Assembly: GCA_919901335.1 (NCBI GenBank)
Contig: CAKKOZ010000090.1
Location: 1 to 5,278, forward strand
Direction of reading: 5' to 3'
Length of the DNA: 5,278 nucleotides
Source: Nitrospiria bacterium
GTDB lineage: Bacteria > Nitrospirota > Nitrospiria > JACQBZ01
Of this stretch, positions 1 through 5,278 are shown piece after piece. Both the position numbers and the translations under genes were made by a program. The stretch's first letter is position 1; every line of letters starts with the position of its first letter. The notes beneath the pieces were generated by a model. That model saw only the letters and a program-made list of their open reading frames with translations. It was not told where the DNA came from and made no database searches.

Positions 1-48
1 ATAGACTATGAAGAACCCTGCGGGTGGAAGCGTCTCGCGGGACCGATT
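1..48. other. downstream flank of the solute-binding gene, nothing recognised
   Basis: The 48 bases after the solute-binding stop codon hold no hairpin with a T run, and no minus-strand ATG that could open a next gene. The operon end therefore cannot be placed inside this window. Confidence 0.5.
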
Positions 49-1650
49 TTACGGATACCACTCGGCTTTGTTTTTTGGAACGTACCAGTCGGTGGGGAAG
101 TTGTACCAGATACCGATGGGCGACGGAGAGATGCCCTTGAACCGCTTGTGCAGGACCGGCAGCGCGTCGGGATAATATAAAAAGGTGTAGGGCTGGTCTT
201 CGGCGATGAGGGCATGAATCCGGCTGTAAATTTTCTTCCGCTGCTCCTGGTCGCAGGTCTTGCGGCCTTCCAGCAGCAGGCGGTCCACCTCCGGATTGCT
301 GTACGAAACGAAATTGAACTCCCCTTCCTTCGTCTTGCTTGAATGCCAGATGTCGTAGGAATCCGGATCGCGCCCCAACGACCAGCCCAGGATGATCACC
401 TCGAACTTTTTCTTGTCGATAAACTGATGGAGGAAGGCCTGCCATTCGAGGATGCGGATCTCCACTTTGATGCCGACCTGCTTCAGATCCTGCTGGATGA
501 TCTCGGCCGTCTTGGCCCGCTCTTCGTTTCCTTGATTGGTCATGAGCGTAAAACTGAACGGCTGTCCGTCCTTGTCCAGGATCCCGTCGTTGTTCGTATC
601 CTTCCAGCCGGCCTCGGCGAGAAGCTGTTTGGCCTTTTCAGGATTGTAGTCGTACTTCGGCACGTCCGGGTTATAGGCCCAGGATTCGGGCGGAACCGGC
701 TGCGTTGCCGGACGGCCGATCCCAAACAAGACGCCTTTGATCACGGACTGCCGGTTGGTGGCATACGCGATCGCCTGACGGACCCGCTTGTCCTTGAAGC
801 GGGGATCAAGAAGATTATAACCCATGTAGGTATAGGCAAAGGCCGGGTACCGGTATTTATTGAAGAACTGCTTGAAATAGGACGTGTCGGTCTGGCGTTG
901 GTTCTGCAACGGACTCAAACCCATATAATCCAGCCCGCCGGCCTTCAGCTCCAGGAACATCGTCGCGTTGTCCGGAATGATCCGGTAGACGTACTCCGCC
1001 ACGCGCGGCTTTCCTTCAAAGTAGGTCTCGTTCGCCGTCAGGACGATCTTCTGGCCGGTCACCCATTCCTTGATCCGATAGGGGCCGGTGCCGATCGGCT
1101 TTCGGTTAAATTCGGTCGTGTTGAGATCGGCCTTCGAAAGTAGATGTTTCGGGATGATTCCCATGCCCCAGCTCGCCAGGCCCGGCGCGAAAGGCTCTTT
1201 ATAGGTAACATGAAGGGTATACGGGTCCGGGGCCTCGATCTTCTCGACGCGCTCAAAGTCGCCGCTGTAGGGCGTGGCCACCTTGGGATCGATCGCTTTT
1301 TGATAGGTAAACAGTACATCGGCCGAGGTGAATTCCGGACCGTCCTGCCATTTCACCCCTTTTCGAAGCTTGAAGGTGACCTTTCGGCAATCCGGCGAGG
1401 CCGTAAATGACTCGGCAAGATCCCCGACCAGATTGATGTTCTTGTCGTACTTCACCAACCCGTTGAAGATCCAGCCGCTGATCTCGCCCGAAGCCGAATC
1501 CGATGCCAGCATCGGAATCAACCGTTGAGCATCCCCGATCGAACCCAGCACAACGGCGTTCGGCTTTTCCGGTTCTTTCGAGGAAGCGACGCCGGCAAAG
1601 AACCACAGCGCTGCGGCGATGAGTAGGGTGGCGGGCAGCCGGTTTATCAT
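49..1650 (-). CDS. ABC transporter solute-binding protein, family 5 (peptide/nickel type), exported
   Basis: Predicted periplasmic binding protein of the DppA/OppA/NikA class (SBP_bac_5, structural cluster C), which delivers small solutes to an ABC importer. The 533 residues are typical of the family. Residues 1-24 are a Sec signal peptide: Asn-Arg at 3-4, a hydrophobic core from about 7 to 21, and a likely signal peptidase I site after VASS. There is no lipobox cysteine. Family hallmarks are LRKGVKWQDGPEFTSADVLF (95-114), PIGTGPYRI (185-193), YMGYNLLDPRFKDKRVRQAI (275-294) and GWSLGRDPDSYDIWHSS (422-438). A DTNNDGILDKDG segment (351-362) resembles an EF-hand-type calcium loop, often seen in this family. 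The only two cysteines are C88 and C466. The motif at 422-432 differs from E. coli DppA, so the substrate cannot be assigned. The ATG at 1650 lies 8 nt after the secG stop and lacks a clear Shine-Dalgarno, suggesting coupling. It ends in TAA. No permease or ATPase gene is visible. Confidence 0.9.
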   Translation of the reverse strand: MINRLPATLLIAAALWFFAGVASSKEPEKPNAVVLGSIGDAQRLIPMLASDSASGEISGWIFNGLVKYDKNINLVGDLAESFTASPDCRKVTFKLRKGVKWQDGPEFTSADVLFTYQKAIDPKVATPYSGDFERVEKIEAPDPYTLHVTYKEPFAPGLASWGMGIIPKHLLSKADLNTTEFNRKPIGTGPYRIKEWVTGQKIVLTANETYFEGKPRVAEYVYRIIPDNATMFLELKAGGLDYMGLSPLQNQRQTDTSYFKQFFNKYRYPAFAYTYMGYNLLDPRFKDKRVRQAIAYATNRQSVIKGVLFGIGRPATQPVPPESWAYNPDVPKYDYNPEKAKQLLAEAGWKDTNNDGILDKDGQPFSFTLMTNQGNEERAKTAEIIQQDLKQVGIKVEIRILEWQAFLHQFIDKKKFEVIILGWSLGRDPDSYDIWHSSKTKEGEFNFVSYSNPEVDRLLLEGRKTCDQEQRKKIYSRIHALIAEDQPYTFLYYPDALPVLHKRFKGISPSPIGIWYNFPTDWYVPKNKAEWYP

Positions 1651-1658
1651 CGCATCGG

Positions 1659-2084
1659 TCAGGGAGCGGTCTTCGGCGCGGTTTCCGGCGAAGGCGCCGG
1701 GGTGACGGCCTGGCCTTCTATCGGGGCTTGCGGCGCCGAGGCGGCCGGTTCGGTTGCCATCGGCGCGGATTCAGAGCCGGCAGCGGGCGGCGTCATGGGA
1801 GCCTCGGCGGCGGGCGGCGCCTCTTTCTTCAGATCCAGCACGCTCGTGGATATGAACCGTCCCTTTGACAGAACGGACAGGCTCAGCGAGCTGAGCATAA
1901 AGATCACGGCGGCCGCGACGGTCAGTTTGCTTAAAAACGTGCCCGGTCCGCGGGAGCCGAAAACGGTCTGACTGGATCCGCCGAACGAGGCGCCGATCTC
2001 GGCCCCCTTCCCGGCCTGGAGCAGGATCACGGCGACCATGATGAGACTGACGGTTACATGCAAAACGATCAATGAAACGTACAT
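1659..2084 (-). CDS. secG: Sec translocon subunit SecG
   Basis: Small inner-membrane protein of the SecYEG protein-conducting channel, which assists SecA-driven export. The 141-residue product has two hydrophobic segments, about 3-22 and 54-73. They are joined by the diagnostic cytoplasmic loop LLQAGKGAEIGASFGG (21-36) continuing through SSQTVFGSRGPGTFL (37-51), the conserved core of the SecG family. Residues from about 87 to the end form a low-complexity tail rich in Ala, Pro, Ser, Thr and Glu with no hydrophobic segment. The ATG at 2084 is chosen over an in-frame ATG 15 codons upstream (2129). It gives the family-typical N-terminus MYVSLIVLHV and has an AGGAGG ribosome binding site, which itself lies inside the longer reading. 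It follows tpiA by 89 nt and precedes the solute-binding gene by 8 nt. Placement after tpiA is common in bacteria; no functional tie to glycolysis is known. Confidence 0.95.
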   Translation of the reverse strand: MYVSLIVLHVTVSLIMVAVILLQAGKGAEIGASFGGSSQTVFGSRGPGTFLSKLTVAAAVIFMLSSLSLSVLSKGRFISTSVLDLKKEAPPAAEAPMTPPAAGSESAPMATEPAASAPQAPIEGQAVTPAPSPETAPKTAP

Positions 2085-2094
2085 CCTCTTTAAT

Positions 2095-2100
2095 CCTCCT
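2095..2100 (-). promoter_or_regulatory. secG ribosome binding site
   Basis: AGGAGG on the minus strand, 10 nt before the ATG at 2084, is a full-strength Shine-Dalgarno. It decides the secG start in favour of 2084 over the upstream in-frame ATG at 2129, and indicates that secG initiates independently of tpiA. Confidence 0.75.
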
Positions 2101-2107
2101 ATTATCA

Positions 2108-2129
2108 GTGGGGGCCTGCGCCCCTCCAC
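2108..2129 (-). other. GC-rich stem-loop just upstream of the secG ribosome binding site
   Basis: On the minus strand GGGGC (2124-2120), a GCAG loop and GCCCC (2115-2111) form a perfect 5-bp GC stem. GTG (2129-2127) and CAC (2110-2108) can add three more pairs across a 2-nt bulge. It ends 7 nt before the AGGAGG of secG and has no T run after it, so it does not look like an intrinsic terminator. A role as an mRNA stability, processing or spacing element is only inference. Confidence 0.4.
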
Positions 2130-2144
2130 ACCCCGCGCTCGGAC

Positions 2145-2170
2145 AGGCGAAGCCTGATCTTCGCTTTTTT
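2145..2170 (+). terminator. possible intrinsic terminator facing the plus strand, tpiA-secG spacer
   Basis: Read on the plus strand, GCGAAG (2147-2152), the loop CCTGAT and CTTCGC (2159-2164) form a perfect 6-bp stem. G2146-T2165 and A2145-T2166 pairs can extend it, and six Ts follow directly (2165-2170). This is the layout of a rho-independent terminator, but it points against the direction of every gene here, so it could only stop antisense transcription entering tpiA. In the sense (minus) transcript the same bases form a hairpin beginning 10 nt after the tpiA stop with no U run after it, so it is not a terminator for the operon. An alternative 5-bp hairpin (CAGGC/GCCTG) overlaps it. The stem is short, so confidence is moderate. 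Confidence 0.4.
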
Positions 2171-2173
2171 ATC

Positions 2174-2986
2174 TTACCTTTTTATTTTCTCCAGCGTTTT
2201 AACAATGGCCGCAAAGCCGTCGGGCTCAAGCGACGCGCCGCCGACCAGAACGCCGTCCAGATTTTGGACCGCCGCCAGATCGGCCATGGTGTCAGGGGTC
2301 ACGCTGCCGCCGTACAAAATCCGGATGGCCCCGCCCGAATCCGGGCCAAAAATTTTGTCCAGCTCATGACGAATCATTTCGTGGACCTCCGAAATCTGCG
2401 CGGCGGTCGCCGCCCGGCCGGTCCCGATCGCCCAGACGGGCTCATACGCGATAAGGATTCGCTCCGACGGCTCCTGGGTCACGTCCGCCGTATCTTTTTC
2501 CAACTGGTTTCTCACCACGGCCGCGGTTTGGCCCGCCCGGCGCTGTTCGAGCGTTTCGCCGACGCAGAGAACGGCACTCAAGCCCTGCTTCAACGCGGCG
2601 GCCGCTTTGCGCTTTACGCTCTCATCCGTTTCACCGAAGATCAACCGCCGTTCGGAATGGCCGATCAGAACGAACCGGCAGCCGATATCTTTGAGCTGGG
2701 CCGCCGAAATTTCTCCGGTGAAGGCCCCCTTCTCCTCCCAGTGAACGTTTTGCGCCGCCAGCCACAGGCCGGTTCCCCTGAGAACATCTCCAACCACTTT
2801 GAGCGACGTGTAACTCGGCGCGATCACGATCTCGACATGCCGGACATCGCCCAGCAGCTCCGACAGCCGCTCTGCGGCGGCCGCCGATTCGGCCGCGGTC
2901 ATGTGCATCTTCCAGTTGCCGATGACGATGGGCCGTCTTCGAGCGGTATCGTTTTCCCGCGGTGAGGATGGTGTCTTCGTGGTCAC
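2174..2986 (-). CDS. tpiA: triosephosphate isomerase
   Basis: Cytoplasmic TIM-barrel enzyme interconverting dihydroxyacetone phosphate and glyceraldehyde 3-phosphate, feeding Gap. All catalytic elements are present: Asn24 and Lys26 in GNWKMH (23-28), electrophile His110 in IGHSERR (108-114), and catalytic base Glu182 in AYEPVWAIGTG (180-190), which leads into the mobile loop 6. The phosphate-binding YGGSV is at 225-229 and LVGGASL at 247-253. The product is 270 residues, against the usual 250 or so; the excess is a hydrophilic stretch of about 17 residues before the first barrel strand. The start is a GTG at 2986 overlapping the pgk stop (GTGA). No ATG, GTG or TTG occurs in frame between it and GNWKMH, so the extension seems real. 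A GGAGGAG lies 11 nt upstream, inside pgk. It ends with TAA, followed by an 89-nt structured spacer before secG. Confidence 0.97.
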   Translation of the reverse strand: MTTKTPSSPRENDTARRRPIVIGNWKMHMTAAESAAAAERLSELLGDVRHVEIVIAPSYTSLKVVGDVLRGTGLWLAAQNVHWEEKGAFTGEISAAQLKDIGCRFVLIGHSERRLIFGETDESVKRKAAAALKQGLSAVLCVGETLEQRRAGQTAAVVRNQLEKDTADVTQEPSERILIAYEPVWAIGTGRAATAAQISEVHEMIRHELDKIFGPDSGGAIRILYGGSVTPDTMADLAAVQNLDGVLVGGASLEPDGFAAIVKTLEKIKR

Positions 2987-4191
2987 ACCCGCTGGGGCTC
3001 CTCCGTACGGTTCGGCAGAGCCGCCAAGCCGGGAAGCTCTTTTCCCTCGAGCAACTGGAGGGCCGCGCCGCCCCCGGTCGAGATGAACGAGATGTTTTCG
3101 GATTCCCCCGCACGATGAACGGCCAGCGCCGTGTCCGCTCCGCCCACGATCGTCAAGGCATAGGTGTTTGCGATGGCGTGCGCCACGGCAAAGGTCCCGC
3201 GGGAATAGGCATCCACCTCAAAAACCCCCATCGGGCCGTTCCAGAGAATCGTTTTGGCGTTGGCCAGCGCTTCCGTGAACAATTTTACGGAAGCCGGACC
3301 GATGTCGAGCGCCAGCCAGTCCTTGGGAATCTCCTGCATCGGAACAATTTTTGTCTCGACGCCGGGATCCCGGCTCTGCGCCACGACACAGTCCACCGGA
3401 AGGTAGAACTTCACCCCGCGGGCCCGCGCATGGTTCTGGATATCCATCGCCATCTGAAGCATCCCGTCATTGACCAGCGAGTTTCCGACCTCATAACCCA
3501 GCGCCTTGTAAAACGTGAAGGCCATACCGCCGCCGATGATGACTTTATCCACCTTGTTCACCAGATTCTCAACGCCGCCCAATTTCCCGGAAACCTTCGC
3601 GCCGCCCAGGATCGCCACGAACGGTCGGGCCGGATTGGCCATCGCCCTCTCCAGATAATCGATCTCTTTTTTCATTAAAAAGCCGGCCGCGCATTGGGGA
3701 ACGAACTTCGTGATGCCGGTCACGGAGGCATGGTCCCGGTGGGCCGTTCCGAAGGCGTCGTTCACATACACATCGGCCAGGCGGGCCAGCGCCCTGGAGA
3801 AGGCCTCATCGTTTTTCTGCTCTCCGGGATGGAAGCGGAGGTTTTCCAGAAGCAGCACGTCGCCCGGCTTCATTTGGTTGACCATCTTTTCGACCTGCGG
3901 ACCGATGCAGTCCGGAGCGAACGCGACTTCCTTCCCCAGCAGCCGCTGGAGACGTTTTACGAGGGGGGCAAGGCTTAGCCGGGGATTGATCTTCCCGTTG
4001 GGCCTCCCCAGATGCGAGCAGAGGATGACCTTCGCCCCCTCATCCACCGCGTAATTGATCGTCGGAAGCGCCGAACGAATCCGGGTGTCGTCCGTAATGT
4101 TCAGCTGCTCATCCAGCGGGACATTGAAATCCACGCGGACGATCACGCGCCTTTCCTTGATCTGGAGATCCTCAACGGTTACTTTGTGCAT
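2983..4191 (-). CDS. pgk: phosphoglycerate kinase
   Basis: Cytoplasmic kinase transferring phosphate from 1,3-bisphosphoglycerate to ADP, giving 3-phosphoglycerate and ATP, the step after Gap. The 402 residues match the usual bacterial length of about 390-400. In the N-terminal, substrate-binding lobe are RVDFNVP (19-25), SHLGRP (59-64), ENLRFHPGE (116-124) and NDAFGTAHR (144-152). In the C-terminal, nucleotide-binding lobe are GGAKVSGK (196-203), GGGMAFTF (220-227), WNGPMGVFE (317-325) and STGGGAALQLLEG (371-383). One small departure is GGADT at 350-354, where most family members have GGGD followed by Ser or Thr. The ATG at 4191 gives the expected start (MHKVTVEDL before the first strand). 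No in-frame start codon lies between it and the gap stop codon, and no clear Shine-Dalgarno precedes it, so translational coupling to gap is likely. Its stop codon overlaps the tpiA start. Confidence 0.98.
   Translation of the reverse strand: MHKVTVEDLQIKERRVIVRVDFNVPLDEQLNITDDTRIRSALPTINYAVDEGAKVILCSHLGRPNGKINPRLSLAPLVKRLQRLLGKEVAFAPDCIGPQVEKMVNQMKPGDVLLLENLRFHPGEQKNDEAFSRALARLADVYVNDAFGTAHRDHASVTGITKFVPQCAAGFLMKKEIDYLERAMANPARPFVAILGGAKVSGKLGGVENLVNKVDKVIIGGGMAFTFYKALGYEVGNSLVNDGMLQMAMDIQNHARARGVKFYLPVDCVVAQSRDPGVETKIVPMQEIPKDWLALDIGPASVKLFTEALANAKTILWNGPMGVFEVDAYSRGTFAVAHAIANTYALTIVGGADTALAVHRAGESENISFISTGGGAALQLLEGKELPGLAALPNRTEEPQRV
2998..3004 (-). promoter_or_regulatory. tpiA ribosome binding site inside the pgk 3' end
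   Basis: GGAGGAG on the minus strand lies 11 nt before the GTG at 2986, within the last codons of pgk. The spacing is rather long but workable. It supports the GTG start and suggests tpiA is translated both by its own initiation and by coupling through the GTGA overlap. Confidence 0.6.
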
Positions 4192-4204
4192 ATGAACGCA
4201 GACG

Positions 4205-5209
4205 TCAGCCCTTGTTGCCGATATATTGAATGAGATCCCGCAGACGGCAGGAATAGCCCCATTCGTTGTCGTACCAGGCGATCACCTTCACCATGCGGCT
4301 CTCCAGTACCTTGGTAAGCGTGGCGTCGAAGATCGCCGAATGGGGGTTGTCGTTCAGGTCAACCGAAACCAGCGGCTCCTCCGTGTACTGGAGGATGCCT
4401 TTTAACGGCCCTTCGGCCGCCTGTCGGTACCGGGCATTGAGTTCCGATTCGGTCACGTCGCGCTCGACCTCGGCCACCAGGTCAATCACCGAGACGTTGG
4501 GCGTCGGGACGCGGATCGCCATGCCGTCCATCTTCCCTTTCAACTGCGGGAGAACGAGGAAAAGGGCCTTGGCCGCGCCGGTGGTGGTGGGGATCATCGA
4601 AAGACCGGCCGCGCGGGCCCGCCGCAGATCGTTGTGCGGAAGATCGAGCAGCCGCTGATCGTTCGTGATTGAATGGACCGTCGTCATAAAGCCCCGTTTG
4701 ATGCCGAAGCCGTCCAACAGGACCTTGGCCACCGGGGCCAGGCAGTTCGTGGTGCAGGAGGCGTTTGACACAATGGCATGTTTGCCGGGATCGTACATCG
4801 ATTCGTTCACGCCCAGTACGATCGTCAGGTCCGGGTCTTTAGCCGGCGCCGAGATGATCACCTTCCGGGCCCCGGCTTCCAGGTGCGCCGCGGCCGAGGC
4901 GCGGTCCGTGAAATGGCCCGTGGATTCCACGATGATATCCACCCCCAGCTGCTTCCAGGGAAGTTTTTTGGGGTCCTTCTCGGCCAGCACCTCGATCGGC
5001 CGGCCGTTCACGCGGAGGGATTTCCCCTTCGCCTCAACCTCCGCGGAAAGAATCCCGTGAATCGAGTCGTATTTCAAAAGATGCGCAAGCGTCCTGGCGT
5101 CGGTCAGATCATTGACCGCAACGAATTCAATCTCCCGATGGGACAGGGCCGACCGAAGCAGATTGCGGCCGATTCGTCCAAAACCGTTAATGCCGACTTT
5201 GATTGCCAT
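4205..5209 (-). CDS. gap: NAD-type glyceraldehyde-3-phosphate dehydrogenase (phosphorylating)
   Basis: Cytoplasmic enzyme that oxidises glyceraldehyde 3-phosphate with NAD and phosphate to 1,3-bisphosphoglycerate, reversibly, in glycolysis/gluconeogenesis. The 334-residue product is full length for the family. The Rossmann motif GINGFGRIGRN is at residues 6-16, with Asp34 in VNDL placed to bind the adenosine ribose of NAD. The catalytic cysteine is C152 in SCTTNC (151-156) and its partner is H179 in TTVHS. The C-terminal WYDNEWGYS motif is at 312-320. The LDLPH stretch at 188-192 is the pattern of NAD-specific enzymes; NADP-using plastid-type enzymes usually have an Ala-Ser there, so NAD preference is inferred. 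The ATG at 5209 gives the canonical N-terminus (MAIKVGINGFG) and has a GAGGA Shine-Dalgarno 6 nt upstream. It is the first gene of the visible cluster, 13 nt before pgk. Identification is secure; the direction of flux cannot be told from sequence. Confidence 0.98.
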   Translation of the reverse strand: MAIKVGINGFGRIGRNLLRSALSHREIEFVAVNDLTDARTLAHLLKYDSIHGILSAEVEAKGKSLRVNGRPIEVLAEKDPKKLPWKQLGVDIIVESTGHFTDRASAAAHLEAGARKVIISAPAKDPDLTIVLGVNESMYDPGKHAIVSNASCTTNCLAPVAKVLLDGFGIKRGFMTTVHSITNDQRLLDLPHNDLRRARAAGLSMIPTTTGAAKALFLVLPQLKGKMDGMAIRVPTPNVSVIDLVAEVERDVTESELNARYRQAAEGPLKGILQYTEEPLVSVDLNDNPHSAIFDATLTKVLESRMVKVIAWYDNEWGYSCRLRDLIQYIGNKG

Positions 5210-5215
5210 GAACCA

Positions 5216-5220
5216 TCCTC
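5216..5220 (-). promoter_or_regulatory. gap ribosome binding site
   Basis: GAGGA on the minus strand lies 6 nt before the gap ATG (5209). It is a good Shine-Dalgarno match at standard spacing and supports that start. Confidence 0.75.
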
Positions 5221-5241
5221 GCCCTGTTCGAAAAATAGGTT

Positions 5242-5274
5242 GTTATAGTAGGTGAAACGGCCCCAAAAAGTCAA
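5242..5274 (-). promoter_or_regulatory. putative sigma70-type promoter of the gap cluster
   Basis: On the minus strand TTGACT (5274-5269, five of six matches to the -35 consensus) is followed after 18 nt by TACTAT (5250-5245). The overlapping TATAAC (5247-5242) is a better -10 by sequence but would leave a 21-nt spacer. Either choice puts the transcript start roughly 25-30 nt before the gap ATG. The surrounding leader is AT-richer than the genes. This is a sequence match only, and the window ends 4 nt past the -35 box, so upstream elements cannot be seen. Confidence 0.5.
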
Positions 5275-5278
5275 CCGT

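Noticed and set aside
1..48. An end-of-operon terminator after the solute-binding gene.
   Set aside because: Only a 3-bp GCG/CGC pairing is visible, with no T run on the minus strand.
343..1143. A 266-codon plus-strand frame within the solute-binding gene.
   Set aside because: It is rich in Arg, His, Val and Leu with no recognisable domain, has no ribosome binding site, and sits wholly opposite a well-supported gene.
2082..2129. An upstream in-frame ATG at 2129 giving a 156-residue SecG.
   Set aside because: The extra 15 residues are not family-like and include the AGGAGG ribosome binding site that serves the ATG at 2084.
2095..2130. A GATAAT box (2106-2101) as a possible separate secG promoter.
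   Set aside because: No reasonable -35 box lies 16-19 nt upstream, since that stretch is the GC stem-loop, and transcription would begin at the Shine-Dalgarno.
2072..2965. A 297-codon plus-strand frame beginning with a lipoprotein-like leader (basic start, hydrophobic run, Cys at codon 16) antisense to tpiA.
   Set aside because: It lies opposite a clearly intact tpiA, has no Shine-Dalgarno, resembles no family after its first 25 codons, and contains the plus-strand terminator-like hairpin within its first 100 nt. Antisense frames of this size are expected in GC-rich genes.
2962..3678. A 238-codon plus-strand frame opposite pgk.
   Set aside because: Its His/Arg-rich composition is that of antisense translation; there are no family motifs and pgk is intact on the other strand.

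Overview
The window holds five complete, intact genes, all on the minus strand and packed head to tail. In transcription order, right to left, they are gap (glyceraldehyde-3-phosphate dehydrogenase), pgk (phosphoglycerate kinase), tpiA (triosephosphate isomerase), secG (Sec translocon subunit) and a family 5 ABC-type solute-binding protein with a Sec signal peptide. There are no RNA genes, mobile elements, CRISPR arrays or broken genes that I can see. The many long plus-strand open frames are antisense shadows of these genes in GC-rich DNA.

Layout: 5210-5278 is the gap leader, with a plausible sigma70-type promoter and a good Shine-Dalgarno. gap and pgk are 13 nt apart. pgk and tpiA overlap by 4 nt (GTGA). 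tpiA and secG are separated by 89 nt, the only real intergenic space, which carries two potential stem-loops just before a strong secG Shine-Dalgarno. secG and the solute-binding gene are 8 nt apart. The last 48 bases (1-48), downstream of the solute-binding gene, show neither a terminator nor a gene start, so the transcript may continue beyond the window.

Function: gap, pgk and tpiA supply three consecutive steps of lower glycolysis/gluconeogenesis (dihydroxyacetone phosphate <-> glyceraldehyde 3-phosphate <-> 1,3-bisphosphoglycerate <-> 3-phosphoglycerate). secG after tpiA is a widespread bacterial arrangement with no known mechanistic link to glycolysis. The solute-binding protein would itself be a Sec substrate. 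No permease or ATPase genes for it lie in the window.

Organism: a GC-rich bacterium, probably diderm. The solute-binding protein has a signal-peptidase-I type leader with no lipobox cysteine, which suggests a free periplasmic protein. The gene order recalls Nitrospirota, NC10 or deltaproteobacterial-type genomes, but that is a low-confidence impression. Overall this is an ordinary housekeeping region. I found no convincing new system; the points worth a second look are the structured tpiA-secG spacer, the stand-alone binding protein next to secG, and the long Ala/Pro-rich SecG tail.
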